64,000 nt of DNA from Punica granatum (GCF_007655135.1 NC_045129.1:12958001-13022000), one strand, 5' to 3'; shown: positions 46,810 to 59,603, counted from the stretch's first letter. Translations and numbers: made by a program. The notes: generated from the letters alone by a model not told the origin.

Positions 46810-49800
46810 ATGCAGAAGCAGATGGAGAAGTCCTGCACCCTGCTCGTCCACTTCGACAAGGGCGCCCCGTCCTTGGCCAACGAGATCAAGGAAGCCCTAG
46901 AGGGCAACGACGTCGCCCTCAAGGTCGACGCCCTCAAGCAGGCGATCATGCTCCTCCTCAACGGGGAGACTATCCCCCAGCTCTTCATCACCATCATCCG
47001 CTACGTCCTCCCCAGCGAGGACCACACGATCCAGAAGCTCCTCCTGCTCTACCTGGAGATCATCGACAAGACCGACTCCCGTGGCAAGGTCCTTCCCGAG
47101 ATGATCCTTATCTGCCAGAATTTGAGGAACAATCTCCAGCACCCCAACGAGTACATCCGCGGCGTAACCCTCAGGTTCCTCTGCCGGCTCAATGAGACTG
47201 AGATCATTGAGCCCCTGATCCCGTCGATAGTCTCCAATCTGGAGCACCGGCACCCCTTCGTCCGCCGCAATGCGGTCCTCGCTGTCATGTCGATCTACAG
47301 GCTCCCCGAGGGGCAGCATTTGCTGGAACAGGCCCCAGAGATCATCGAGAAGGTTCTCACCACGGAGCAGGACCACTCGTGTAAGCGGAATGCTTTCCTT
47401 ATGCTGTTTAATTGCGCCCAGGATCGGGCCTTGAGCTATCTCTTCACTCACATTGATAGAATCAATGACTGGGGTGAGCAGTTGCAGATGGTGGTTTTGG
47501 AATTGATTAGGAAGGTGTGTAGATCTAATAAGGGTGAGAAGGGGAAGTATATTAAGATTATCATCTCGTTGCTGAATGCCCCTTCGAGTGCTGTCATCTA
47601 TGAATGTGCTGGGACTCTTGTGTCTCTGTCCTCCGCCCCAACTGCAATCAGGGCAGCAGCTAGCACTTATTGCCAGCTTTTACTGTCTCAGAGCGATAAC
47701 AATGTGAAGCTCATTGTTCTTGATAGGCTGAACGAGCTTAAGAGCTCGCATAGAGAAATTTTAGTGGAGATGGTGATGGATGTTCTTAGAGCACTTTCGA
47801 GTCCCAATCTCGATATTAGGAGGAAAACGCTCGATATAGCACTCGAGTTGATAACTCCTAGAAATGTGGATGAAGTTGTTTTGATGTTGAAGAAGGAAGT
47901 AGTGAAGACTCAGAGTGGGGAGCTTGAGAAGAATGGGGAGTACAGGCAGATGCTAGTTCAAGCTATCCATACCTGTGCGATTAAGTTCCCTGAAGTGGCC
48001 AGCACCGTGGTGCATCTCTTGATGGATTTCCTGGGAGACACCAATGTGGCTTCCGCTATAGATGTGGTTGTTTTTGTTCGGGAGATCATCGAAACAAACC
48101 CGAAATTGCGGGTTTCGATCATAACAAGGCTCCTGGACACCTTTTACCAGATCCGTGCTGCAAGAGTGTGTTCTTGTGCTCTTTGGATTATTGGTGAGTA
48201 TTGTCTCTCACTCTCGGAAGTTGAGAGCGGGATCTCCACTATCAAACAGTGCCTTGGAGACCTGCCGTTTTACACCGCGGCAACAGAAGAAGGTGAAACA
48301 CAAGATGCTCCAAAGACTTCTCAGCCTGTGAATGTAGCTGCAGCATCTTCTAGAAGGCCTGCAGTTCTTGCTGATGGGACTTATGCCACACAAAGTGCGG
48401 CTCTGGAAACTGCCATGTCTCCTCCGACTCTTGTTCAGGGCTCAATGTCTTCAGTAGGAAACTTGAGATCACTTCTGCTTTCAGGCGATTTTTTCCTCGG
48501 GGCAGTCGTGGCCTGTACCCTGACAAAGCTTGTTTTGAGATTGGAAGAAGTTCAACCACTGAAAGTTGAGGTAAACAAGGCAACTACACAGGCCTTGTTA
48601 ATCATGGTCTCTATGCTGCAGCTCGGGCAGTCTTCGGTTCTTCCTCACCCAATTGATAATGACTCCCAAGACAGAATCATCCTCTGCATAAGACTGTTAT
48701 GCAATACTGGGGATGAGATGAGGAAAATATGGCTGCAGTCTTGCAGAGAGAGTTTTGTAAAAATGCTGGCAGAAAAGCAGCTCCGCGAGACAGAGGAAAT
48801 CAAAGCAAAAGCGCAGATATGTCATGCTCAGCCAGATGATCTCATCGACTTCTATCACCTGAAGAGCAGGAAGGTAGAACAGCTTTTGTTGTTTCTTTTC
48901 CATCTATTTTCATGTTGAAGCTGATGCTGGTTGATGTTAGTTAGTAGCAAAACTTTCTGCATCTGAATATCCTGAAATTGATTCCCACATGGTTCTCTTA
49001 CTCTGCCAATTTGGTTTATTCTGCTGATATTGGTGAAACGAACCATGCTGTTTTAGTGTTGAAATTTTGCTAGATGTTATAGGCTTTCCCACTGATCCCC
49101 CTTTTCCTACATGATACATTTCAATCTCCTCTAGCTGATTTGTCAAGAAAGTAGAGGCTACTTCATGATGTTGGTTCATTTGCTATAACCTGAATAACAA
49201 TGAGCACGTGAATCTTACAGTGTTCAAAGAGCAGTTCTGTCTCTCATTCTATTTTGGTAACCTAACAATGTGCACTCAGACCCACTCCCTGTATCTATAC
49301 AATTAGCTGCCTTCTCTCTTATCCCTCCAGACTGACTTAGTGATTCTGCAACCATGTTGTCCAGGGAATGAGTCAGCTTGAATTGGAAGATGAGGTTCAG
49401 GATGATCTCAAACGTGCCACAGGGGAGTTCACAAATGATGGTGATGATGCAAATAGACTCAATCGCATACTTCAGCTTACTGGATTTAGTGACCCAGTTT
49501 ATGCTGAAGCATATGTGACAGTCCATCACTATGATATTGTGCTGGATGTCACTGTGATTAACCGAACCAAGGACACACTTCAGAATTTATGCTTGGAGCT
49601 GGCAACAATGGGCGATCTCAAACTTGTGGAGCGGCCCCAGAATTATACTCTTGCACCTCAGTCGAGCAAGCAGATCAAGGCGAATATCAAGGTCTCTTCA
49701 ACCGAAACAGGAGTCATATTTGGGAACATTGTGTATGAAACGTCTTCTAACGTGCTGGAGAGGACAGTAGTTGTTCTTAATGACATTCATATTGATATAA

Positions 49801-50692
49801 TGGACTACATTTCTCCAGCAACCTGTGCCGATGTTGCCTTCAGGACTATGTGGGCAGAGTTTGAGTGGGAGAACAAGGTACACTTGTTTGCTGATGTCTG
49901 TTAATCTTCTCCATTGGTTGTTTTGAATAGTTAATGTGTCATATAAGTTACGCTCAACTGTTCTCAGCGGTCGGTTTCATGCATAAGTTAGAAATGCTCA
50001 TACCTTGTATCTTGTGGGCATTTTCTCTAACATCTTATTTATTTCAGGTTGCTGTTAATACCGTGATCCAGGATGAGAAGGAATTTTTGAACCATATTAT
50101 CAAGTCGACTAACATGAAGTGCCTGACCCCACCGTAAGTTACATTACCCTCCAATATATTCACAGCTTATGCAATTGCATGCAACTAATTCGGTGTGATT
50201 TCTATTCAATGATAACTGGAGCTGTTTTTAGCATCACTAAATGAAATAATGTTACAAGAGATGAAAACAAATTTTTTTTCCCCCACATTTTAGGAAAGGG
50301 GGTTATCTGTTACCCTGCAGTTCTCCATTCTACTGATGGCATTTTAAGAAGTTGCATATTTTCAAGTATTCCTATATTTTCAAAACATCCTTAATAGTCC
50401 CACAACGCAGATGAAGGAAATTTAAGACTCATGCTAAAGCGGATATATATTTTTCTTTCTTGTCCTTATTTGTCGGTGGATTATTAGATCGGCACTGGAA
50501 GGGGAATGTGGGTTCCTCGCTGCTAACCTGTATGCAAAGAGTGTGTTTGGCGAGGATGCACTGGTGAATGTGAGCATTGAGAAACAGTCAGATGAGAAGC
50601 TCAGCGGATTCATCAGGATACGGAGTAAAACTCAAGGCATTGCTCTCAGCCTTGGGGATAAGATCACTCTCAAGCAGAAGGGAGGAGCATGA
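46810..50692 (+). CDS. COPB1: Coatomer subunit beta (beta-COP)
   Basis: Four exons (46810-48873, 49365-49877, 50048-50133, 50488-50692), all in phase, encode 955 residues, close to the size of plant beta-COP. The large first exon carries the adaptin-like alpha-solenoid N-terminal domain ([62 protein letters not shown]). A linker follows (about residues 490-530), then the coatomer beta C-terminal region. Exons 2-4 encode the appendage platform ([19 protein letters not shown]... [24 protein letters not shown] ... [14 protein letters not shown]). The protein is a core subunit of the COPI coat that drives retrograde Golgi-to-ER and intra-Golgi vesicle budding. The ATG at 46810 opens the conserved MEKSC-type start, preceded by MQKQ. 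No defect seen. Confidence 0.96.
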
Positions 50693-51819
50693 TGTATGGA
50701 AATTCCACCTCATTTACAACGCTCGGCCTTCTTGTTTTCTTCACTTCCATTGCGCGATTCGTCTAGCTTTCTGTAGTTTTCAGTTTCTCCTGATTATAAT
50801 TGTTCTGTTAAGTAAAAGAGAACTCCAAATTTTGTTAAAGAAAATTTCTTGTTTGTCGGATATTAGTACATCTGTATCGTGCTCGTCACTGCACATGGAG
50901 AGGGATGAATACGACATATTGGTGCGTCATGTAAGTGATAGTGCTATTCTTGAACTTGTTTGTTCTACAGAAGACTTGCTGCTCATTAAATTGTTAGTGC
51001 CTTATTTCGGTTTTTATTTCCTTCCATTTACTTGCTATTTGCTTCTACAAATAAATTTTCGGGCTTTGAGTTGCTTCGACATGATTGACCCTTTAACTTG
51101 GATACTGATATCATCAGCTGCGTTTAATTAAGTGGTTGAACTGAGTCAGGACGGTTAAGAGACACACAGGGCAAGAGGATAGGAATTTTGCCATCGGGGC
51201 GTTAAAGGTGGTTTGGGTAGTTGGTGTCTCTCTTCCTTTGGAAAGTACCCTCACTTTTCGATCTTATATTATCCCAGTTTGGGTCAGGATAGACGGAAAA
51301 TTCTGTCTCAATTTCCATTTTAAAAACTCATGTTCTAGCATCAAAACAGTGCGTTTCTAAATTCCTATTTTACCGAAATCGACTAATCAAATCGGACACT
51401 CTTTTGCTCCGTAGGGGACTCCCTTATCTTTCTTCGGTTCACCTTCGTAAAATTTTCAAAAATTTATCTATCATTGCATATCTTGCAAGACAAGGAATTT
51501 TTTTTTTTTGAAGAAAAAAAGATTGACAGAACAGTTACATGTTTGGTTGAAGTAATTGGGGATCTGTGTTGTTCTGGAAGTGAAAGTTTGGTTTGAAAGC
51601 GTTGGTCTCCTCTTTACTTAGATTTGGTTCGGTTTGGTGAGGGAGACGGGAAGGAAGTGCTATGTGTAACAGAGAGACGACAAAGAGATGCTGTGTAGTG
51701 TAAGAGAGACTAACTCAAGGCGCAAGAAAAAGGAATGTACCTTAATAAAGTTGTGATCACAAACAAAGTTAACTCCCTTTAACAGTCTGAAGCTCGGACA
51801 CGTCTGGTCGCGGCAAGAG
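50693..51819. promoter_or_regulatory. beta-COP 3' UTR and EXO70 upstream region
   Basis: 1.1 kb between two genes on the same strand. The first part should be the beta-COP 3' UTR, the last part the EXO70 promoter and leader. I see no gene or repeat of note; one A/T-rich run lies near 51497. Confidence 0.5.
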
Positions 51820-53793
51820 ATGGAGGGGAGCACTGAGAGCCTTGTGGCCGCTCGTGACTTCCTGAGCAGCGGCATAGAGCAGTCGAGGGCTCTTGGCCTC
51901 GAACTGGATAGGACTGGCCAGAGGCTGGGAGAAATGATCCTGCGGCTCCCCTCTCTCGAGTCCGAGCTTGGGCCCATCCCCCGCAGAATGTGTGCGACTC
52001 TTTCCATCGAGGACCGTGTGGACAGCGGGATTCGCCCTGCCAATGCAGTCCTGCAGGTCTTTAATGCAGTTCGTGAGCTCGAGGCCTCACTGTCCCTGAC
52101 CCCGGCTTCCGACCTGCCCACTTACCTCTCGATCCTGAGGAATCTGGAGCAGGCCCTGAAGTTCCTCGGAAACAGCTGCCAGCTTGCAATCCAGTGGTTG
52201 CAGGGAGTGGCCGAGTTCCTTGAAGAGAACGGAATGGCGAGTGAACGTTTAGTTTCAAATGTGAATAAGTCTCTGATTATCCTCCAGGAATTGGAAGGAA
52301 CCGAGGAGCGCGCCCGCCGCAATGGAGGGGTCATGCACGACGCTTTCAGAAAAATGGAAGCCGAGCTTGAGCGGCTTCTTAAAGAAAACTCCATCCCTTT
52401 CGGGTTAAATTCCTCTGATGAGGACTATGAGAAGACGTTTCCCAAGCCTGTGATACAGCATCTGCAAGCAATCATTGAGAGGCTAAGTGCAAACAGGAGG
52501 CTCGAGAAATGCGTATCCGTATATGTTGATGTCCGTAGCACGAATGCGAGAGAATGCTTAGAGCCCCTCGAATTGGATTACCTAAACGAGCCATTTGAAG
52601 ATGTGCAGAACATCGAGGCTCAGATAAGGAAGTGGAGTGAGGACTTGAAGTTCGCAGTGAAGGCTCTCTTCCAGCACGAGTATGGCCTCTGCAACAAGAT
52701 CTTTGAGCAGCAGGGGACGAAAATCTCATTGAGGTGCTTTGCCGAGATAGCTTCCAGGTCGGGAATCTTCACGTTTCTCCAGTTTGGAATGAGAGTCACA
52801 GACAGCAAGAAGAGCCCCAACAAGCTGCTAAACCTTTTGGACATTTTCTTGATTTTGGATGATCTTCGGGTAGACTTTACTCGGCTTTTCGGGGGGGAAG
52901 CCTGCGAGAAAATTCAGGCCATGACGAGGCATCTAGTCAAGAGAGTCGTGGAAGGATCTTGGGAGATATTTTGGGAACTGACCTATCAAGTCGAACTGCA
53001 GAGGCAGAGCCCACCTCCGTCAGATGGAAGTGTGCCGAGGCTTGTGAGCTTTGTGACCGAGTATTGCAATCGGCTTTTGAGCGATGTTTATAGGCCGACT
53101 CTACTACAGATAATGGTCATTCACCAGAGCTGGAAACAGGAGAAATACCAGGAAGGACTGTTCACGAATCAGATTTACAATGTGGTCAAGGAGATCGGGT
53201 TGAACTTGGATACGTGGGCCAAGGCCTATCACGATCAGTCCCTGTCCTGCCTCTTCATGATGAACAACCACCGCCATTTCAGTGATCTCAGGGGCACGAA
53301 GCTTGGGGACATGATGGGAGACTCCTGGGTGAGGGCTCACCAACAGTTCAGGGACTACTATGCTGCGCTGTACGTGAAGGAGAGCTGGGAGAAGATCTCG
53401 GCTCCACTGAGGGAAAATTCTGCCCGTGTCTCATTCCATGACGCGAGGAAGAAGCTTGTGTCCTTCAACAAGGCTCTTGAGGAAACCTACAAGAAGCAGT
53501 CCGATTGGAGCGTGACTGATGTGAAGTTGAGGGAGAAGGTAAGGGCAAGTGTGATGGAAGCTGTTCTTCCAGCTTACCAGGATTACTTGCAAATTTACAG
53601 GACCATGCTCGATGGATACGCCTGTTGGAGAGATGAGATCAAGTATTCTGTACAGGAACTAGAGAAGATGATTGGATCCCTCTTTGAGACGAAGATGAGG
53701 AAGCTCGAGACTGGCACGAGATACCACGCAATTGATGATTTGCCCAATGTTTTGACTAACAATCAGTACTCTTTGACACTCACTGCTGCATGA
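51820..53793 (+). CDS. EXO70G: Exocyst subunit EXO70 family protein, intronless
   Basis: A single reading frame of 657 residues from ATG at 51820, full length for plant EXO70 proteins. The N-terminal third is helical and charged (MEGSTESLVAARDFLSSGIE ... ERLLKENSIPFGL). The C-terminal Exo70 domain (about residues 230-650) has the expected helices: YVDVRSTNARECLEPLELDYL, CFAEIASRSGIFTFLQFG, LLNLLDIFLILDDLRVDF, YCNRLLSDVYRPTLLQI, LFMMNNHRHFSDLRGT, GDSWVRAHQQFRDYYAALYVKESWEKI, and the KLREKVRASVMEAVLPAYQDYL end region. EXO70 binds phosphoinositides and directs the exocyst to sites of vesicle tethering. Lack of introns argues against the intron-rich EXO70A clade. The G-clade label comes from linkage to MSR and beta-COP as I recall it in Arabidopsis; other intronless clades are possible. 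Confidence 0.92.
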   Translation: MEGSTESLVAARDFLSSGIEQSRALGLELDRTGQRLGEMILRLPSLESELGPIPRRMCATLSIEDRVDSGIRPANAVLQVFNAVRELEASLSLTPASDLPTYLSILRNLEQALKFLGNSCQLAIQWLQGVAEFLEENGMASERLVSNVNKSLIILQELEGTEERARRNGGVMHDAFRKMEAELERLLKENSIPFGLNSSDEDYEKTFPKPVIQHLQAIIERLSANRRLEKCVSVYVDVRSTNARECLEPLELDYLNEPFEDVQNIEAQIRKWSEDLKFAVKALFQHEYGLCNKIFEQQGTKISLRCFAEIASRSGIFTFLQFGMRVTDSKKSPNKLLNLLDIFLILDDLRVDFTRLFGGEACEKIQAMTRHLVKRVVEGSWEIFWELTYQVELQRQSPPPSDGSVPRLVSFVTEYCNRLLSDVYRPTLLQIMVIHQSWKQEKYQEGLFTNQIYNVVKEIGLNLDTWAKAYHDQSLSCLFMMNNHRHFSDLRGTKLGDMMGDSWVRAHQQFRDYYAALYVKESWEKISAPLRENSARVSFHDARKKLVSFNKALEETYKKQSDWSVTDVKLREKVRASVMEAVLPAYQDYLQIYRTMLDGYACWRDEIKYSVQELEKMIGSLFETKMRKLETGTRYHAIDDLPNVLTNNQYSLTLTAA

Positions 53794-54352
53794 TTTCATT
53801 TCTGGTGCTGCTCGCGTCCCTGAACGGCAGGAAGGAAAATCTGTACAATCTGGGATGCATCTGCCTGTTAATTTTCAATCTATGTTCTGTCAAATTATCA
53901 TGTAGATATCGTTCCTGCGTCCTCTTGAGATCTGTCACTGTAAATTCTGGTAAAAGATTGCTTTTATGCAGTTTCGTTTTAATAGTTCTTATTTCATCAG
54001 GTGCAATGCTTTTACTAAAATTATTCACCATTACCAATGGATGTATTTTGGAAGGGAATTTAGAAAAGCACACCAAGAGACTGAGTTCAAAATTCCGTGA
54101 TTTTCATCGTCATTTGCAGAACTGTTACATTCTGCCAAGATACAATCACTAATGAAATTGAACATAATGAAGCTTTCCGAGCAAAGATAACCCACCCTGA
54201 AGGGGAGAGATTTTTTTTTTCTGTGAATTGATCACCCAGTACAATCAAATGCAGGAGTCTGCAAAATTCATACAACTAAATGTTTTCTTGAGTTAACACT
54301 AAGGCAAAAAATCCATGAAAAGGAGAATAAACCTACGGGGACCATCTTCTCT
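53794..54352. other. Convergent 3' region between EXO70 and GBP genes
   Basis: 560 bases holding the two 3' UTRs. No gene, RNA or repeat recognised. Confidence 0.55.
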
Positions 54353-56382
54353 TCATGATATCTGCTTGAGTTGCTTCACCTTCTCAAAATCGGGAACCTG
54401 GAAATGCTTTTCAACCTCCCAGGCCAGTTGAGACATACAATTGAACGACGATTTTGCTCCCTTCTCGTCTGTAACTTCTCTGGGAAAAGGGATGCGGACC
54501 TCGAAAATACCTCTCTCAGATGAAGATATTCTAACATCAAAGCCTAATCGGTCAACCCATATCACCTTCGCCTCCGAGACCTGCAAATCAAGATGAAATC
54601 CCTCGGACTATGGAAATAACAAACTATTCAAAACCTTAACCTTTCCGAATTTGTAAGCCAAAACAATGGGAGCAAATGCTTTGAGGGTGGAGATAGAAAT
54701 ATAACCATTGAAAAACCTACCAGGAAATCCAAGTCAACATATACATTGCAGAAGCGGTGAACATCATCCATATTATTAGTGTTTATCACATTCACGATAC
54801 TCTCTGCAGAGTCCCGAAGAGGATCAGGACTTGCACTTTTATATTCTGACGATGAGACCCATATGCCATCCTGGGAAAAAGGTCAATTTTCTCCTCATAA
54901 AGCCCCACCAAAATGAATCATCTCTATGATGATTGTAAAGAACAAAATAAGTAGAAGAAACTGCAAACAATTAAATATACCTCCTTAAAGTCCTCTATCT
55001 GAAGAACCCGTTCTACAGCAACATAATATAAGAGGTCTTCTTCTACTTCCTCCCCAAACCTCTTTGTCCATGCTGAACGAAGCCTCTGAAGCAAAATGTT
55101 GATCGATTTCCCCCCAGTTAGAATGACAAATTTGTTATTTCGCAAAGGCATATGCAAACTGTCAGAAGAAACAGCATATGAAGAAATAGTTTTAAACCTT
55201 CGATGGAAAAAGAAAGGCATTTTTCAATACTGGATCAGCACAGTTCATATGAAGCCAACCGAGATCCTGTTTAAGGTTCATTTTTCCAAACTTAATACAT
55301 TCCTTGAATCAGTGGACCGACCCAAGTAAACTGATCCCCTCTGAGTCCACTCCATTTCTAAATAGAGAACTGAATTCTGTATCGATTTTGTTCCTGCAGA
55401 AATGGCTCTGCTATATGCAACAATTTGACATGGAATCACCCATTAATCTCATCTGTAGAATGTCAACACAGACACTTCACCAACAATCAAGATAGTCACT
55501 TCAAATCATGTAGAAAATCAAAGCGCATATAAATTTCCAGAAAAAGGGATCCTCATCATACAACAAGGAGTAAATGTAAAACTTCTCATGGCCCAATGCA
55601 GCATAAACATGGATTCATTCTAATGGAGACCCAGGGAACTGCACAACTGTTTTTGCAGAGCCACTTGCTGACTGCTCTACTTACATATATGCCACTGATG
55701 AACAGCTCCAATGCAGAAGCTTATAAATCTCAAATTTTTAAGCTAAAGCAGACACCATCACCTTCTCAACAACTCCAAGTAATCTCAGAAACCGAAACTT
55801 GAGTATGTCACTCTTACCATTAAAAACATCCTGTCTTCCGGCTTCACGATGCAGCCCTGAATCGTGCACTGCGGAGTCCTCAACCCACATTGCTCTAACT
55901 GAGTCGACAAGAACTTATACAATCAGACTGACACATCAATCTCTAAATTCAAAAGCACAATTTGAAAAAATTCCCATAAATGATTGCGATTGAGGAACCT
56001 GAACGTTAAGGCTAGACCTCCGGTCAACTGGGAACTGACCGTCGGAGCCGTTCAAGCACAGAACCGGAGTCCCATTGGGGTCAACGGCAAACCGGACGCC
56101 GACGCCGAGAGGCCAACCGTCTTCAGTCAACGTCGAGAGGGTGCCTTTGGAGGACAATTCCATGATTGTCCTCGAGACCTCGGCCGGAAATGGCTTCACA
56201 CTCGACAACGCCACATGGGTTCTCTCCTCGGTGGCAGCCGAGCATTTGATGGCCTCGAAGGGGGTCCTAGTCCGGAAAGAGACCGACTTTTGGGGGGAGA
56301 ATCCGTTTCTGGATGTGGGTTTTGAGAGGGAGGGGGAAGGGGACAGGTGGGTCGTCGTCAGGGATTGAGCTTGGAGCAGCAT
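54353..56382 (-). CDS. GBP: Plastid glutamyl-tRNA reductase-binding protein (PNPOx-like / DUF2470)
   Basis: Five minus-strand exons join in phase to 315 residues: 55999-56382, 55818-55898, 54981-55085, 54721-54870, 54353-54580. The N-terminus (MLLQAQSLTTTHLSPSPS...) is Ser/Thr-rich and basic, as in chloroplast transit peptides. The mature part begins with a PNPOx-like split barrel (VSRTIMELSSKGTLSTLTEDGWPLG; PVLCLNGSDGQFPVD) and ends with a DUF2470/HugZ-like domain (DSAESIVNVINTNNMDDVH..., VTDEKGAKSSFNCMSQLAWEVE). This is the plan of Arabidopsis GBP/PGR7, a soluble chloroplast protein that binds and protects glutamyl-tRNA reductase, the first committed enzyme of tetrapyrrole synthesis. It does not act as a PNP oxidase in that role. 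I chose the ATG at 56382; an upstream in-frame TTG at 56454 is not a credible start. Exon 2 is short (27 residues) and exon 2 to 3 retains the KPEDRMFLMRLRSAW reading. Confidence 0.93.
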
Positions 56383-56506
56383 CGAAACGGAACTAAGCTT
56401 CAATGGCAGCAGAGGACAGAGCCAGGCAAGTGGATTGGGTTTGAGACTGTTCAAGAGGACAGTTGGGAGGAGATCAACGAAAAAGCAAAGAGAGAAAAGC
56501 GAGATG

Positions 56507-56530
56507 AATGATGATGATGATGATGATGAT
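56507..56530. repeat. (GAT)n microsatellite
   Basis: GAT trinucleotide run upstream of the GBP gene. Confidence 0.93.
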
Positions 56531-56717
56531 AACAGATCGACTGGAAGAGGGGAGTGTCGAGAGTGTGTGTGAAGTTGGGCTTCGATTGATTGGTGGTCCG
56601 ACTGGTCGGACGGTGGTCGTTTGAGGGTAATTTTGTCTGGTGCAGTCTTCCGGAAAACGACGCAGTATCAGTGGCTTTGTCCACTTTCACAGTTGTGGCT
56701 TTCTTTTATTTCTTTTC

Positions 56718-56719
<2 letters not shown>

Positions 56720-56755
<36 letters not shown>
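56720..56755. repeat. (TTA)n microsatellite
   Basis: Long TTA trinucleotide run. Confidence 0.94.
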
Positions 56756-56759
<4 letters not shown>

Positions 56760-57564
56760 TAATTGAATTTTTGAACCTCCACCTTGATAAGAGGAAGATA
56801 TATAAGGCCAAAATATTAAACAGGATAGGAATTGAGATGGAGTCAAATTGAGAAGAGACTAGTTTGTCTTCTTATTGGGATAGAAGACTTGAATGTTTCG
56901 ACTTGAAAAATTAATAATGACTTAGTTCTTTATGAAGAATTTGTTTGTTCTTTATTTAGTTGTGAAGTATCGACTAATTTCGATAGAGAAGAGAGTCTTG
57001 TTCAAGTTATTACTCGTAGTTTGGAGTGGTGTATTCTCGACACTCCTTTATATTTATTTTATATAAATTTGGATTCTACAATTTATTCTTAGTAGATGCA
57101 ATCTCGTGTTTATAGGTTTTTTAGGGGGAAAAAAACTATATAACATAATCTTACGATCTTTAAAACCAAAGGGAAAGTGAGCCACGGTTTTTGAAGATGA
57201 AGACCGTGGATTAAACTGCAGTTTAAAAATTGCTTTCCCTGCAGATCTGAAATTGCAGGAGAAAGTTTCCTTTCTTGCAATTTGTAGACTGCAAGGAGAA
57301 ATTGCTTTCCCTACATTTTTCAAGCTCCAGCAAAAGATACCTTTTAAATTGCTTTCGGTCGTAAATATATATTGCAAAAATAAAAGTAAAAATATATATA
57401 TAAATAAGTGAAAAATAATTTAATAAAGTTTTAACATTAGTAAGAATAAAATGTTATGAAATATTAACTTAAAAAGATAATGTTTAATGGGGCTCAATGA
57501 ATTTCAATTCCAATAAATGACTCTTAATTTCAATAATCTAACCACTTTATTCCACGTCTACATA

Positions 57565-57610
57565 TTATGTTATGTTATGTTATGTTATACTATACTATAC
57601 TACACTATAC
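57565..57610. repeat. Pentanucleotide repeat (TTATG/TATAC)
   Basis: Run of TTATG units passing into TATAC units. Confidence 0.88.
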
Positions 57611-58344
57611 TTCCACCAAAAAAAATACAAGTATAGTTTCCAAAAAAAAGGTAGAGTTTTAGAATTATTCACTTCTACTTTGATTAGTAGGATCATAATT
57701 ATTACTATTCACATCCCGTAATCCACATATTTTAAATTTTATTTAGCTTACAATTTTACAAAATAAAAAGTATCATAGATTAAGTGAAGGGTAATTTGAT
57801 AATGTTTAGCGTATAATAGAGAGTAAAATTAAAATAAGAAATAGATTTTTATATGGTAACTTTCACCAAAAGTAAATCTGATTCGTAAAATTAATTTTGA
57901 AGTGTGGTAGATAAAACTTTGTTATTGGTGTTATAAAATTCATTCAATTTTAAACTTAGGTAACAAACTTAGTGTAGCAGCTAAAATGTACTAATAATTA
58001 TTTATTTCTTTAATTTCATAAACTCACAAAACATATTAATTTCTTTTGGATCTATAGTTTATAAAATATACTATATGAAATTTGGTAATTAAGTTGTATA
58101 TTTGTAAAGCTTAAGGATCAAATCTTACTTTAAATTTCAAAAAGTTTTTATATAAAAATCAACTACGCAACACACGGCCAAAGAAAACAAGTACTGATAT
58201 AGAAGGAGTATCACGGACAAGAGGAGCGGAGGTAGAAAAAACTTCAATAGCACACCCCATCCTTCAAAGATTACAGAGGAGAGAGAATCGGGGAAGTTTT
58301 AGGATATTTGTAAACAATTAAAGGACCAATTTATTGACTATCAA

Positions 58345-58881
58345 TCTATATAAATAATAAGAGTCAACCGCGATGCCTTGCTTGGAATGTGTCACGTAGG
58401 ACGAAATATGTTTTTGATTCCAAGACTTTTTAAGTCGCCATCAATAGAGACGTGACACTTGGTGCGATATTGCATCACCACCTCTATACTAAAAGCCAAA
58501 AAGATTGAACTCATGAAATATCTTATTAAACAAAAGAAAATCTTAAATAATAGATTTATAATATATTAAATTTTATTATTTAGGTAATATAGAGTCTGGC
58601 AGTAGTACATGAAATTTCGTATATTATTCAATGTTATTTTTTGTTGTATAAATAAAATAAAATATATTCATTTTGAGATTTTTCAAAGAGAGAAATGATA
58701 TTATTTGATATTGGGTTAAGTACTTAGATTGCGCAACGTATCAAGATAATAGATGCATGCATGAAATACTGCATAAGAATAAAGAAAACTCATTTTTGTA
58801 GAGGTTCTAACGAAAGAATTTCTAATAGTAATTTTGTATCGAACAGTTCTAGCCCATGCATGTGCATGCCTATTTAACTAG
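58345..58881 (+). mobile_element. Non-autonomous Helitron
   Basis: Starts TCTATATAAATAATAAGAGT at 58345 and ends at CTAG (58878-58881). A hairpin (catgca-TG-tgcatg, about 58856-58869) lies about 10 bases before the end. The flanks are A (58344) and T (58882), the AT insertion site expected for Helitrons. 537 bp; no Rep/helicase coding, so non-autonomous. All four diagnostic features are present. Confidence 0.78.
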
Positions 58882-59603
58882 TTAAAAGGAATAGATTCTT
58901 ATTATAATCTATTCTTTAGGGGTTCTAGTCGAAAATATACTCTTAAGTTATCAACTCAACAAAAAGGGCAAAAAGATCAACATGTTTACGTAAAACTGAC
59001 AAACCCTTAGCTCATGGCTGATCGTCCTTTCGACTGCACGAAGAATTTAACCATAAATCAAAGATTCGTGTTATTCATCCATTTTTACATTAATATTTCA
59101 TAAATACATTGTCACTAATCTGCGTATATAGTATGTAGAATATCAAGAAGACATTTTTTGCATTCAATGTATGTAGGATGTCGATAAGTTTTCTCAAGTA
59201 CTGAATAAAACCATTTCAAATATTTGATTTTTTTTCAAATTCAATGTTTCAGCATCCTATAAATAAAAGATTTAAAAATTCATCTTATGCATCATCTTAC
59301 AATTCAATATAGTTTTTCCAACACCTTAATCTTTACACGACATCTATCACTCTTCGCATATATATATATAGTACATGACCATTATCTCTTAGTATATGTG
59401 TTATTCGCATTTTCTTAATAGTAAAGTAAATATTTTCTTATTAACATGACTTTCTCTTCTTCGACTCTTGCTCATAGTTTGTAATTTTTGTATTGTCTAT
59501 TTAATAGAATATATAGCCTTTATTATTTTTTTGTCAATCAAAACTAATTGTATTTTTATATGTTGCTATCCTAATTCTATGTCATAAAAAACAATTTATG
59601 TAT

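Larger units (their letters stand above)
56383..58344. other. GBP upstream region and AT-rich spacer
   Basis: 56383-56700 should contain the GBP promoter and leader. Microsatellites: (GAT)n 56507-56530, (TTA)n 56720-56755, (TTATG)n-like 57565-57610. 57180-57370 has several copies of an 'attgctttccct'-type motif in both orientations, probably a decayed inverted-repeat element. The rest is AT-rich with no gene seen. Confidence 0.5.

Noticed and set aside
46897..47451. 184-residue minus-strand reading frame inside beta-COP exon 1
   Set aside because: It is antisense to a conserved coding exon, has no family motifs, and is explained by codon bias of the beta-COP frame.
56383..56454. Extension of the GBP reading upstream of 56382
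   Set aside because: The first codon would be TTG; the ATG at 56382 starts a normal transit peptide.
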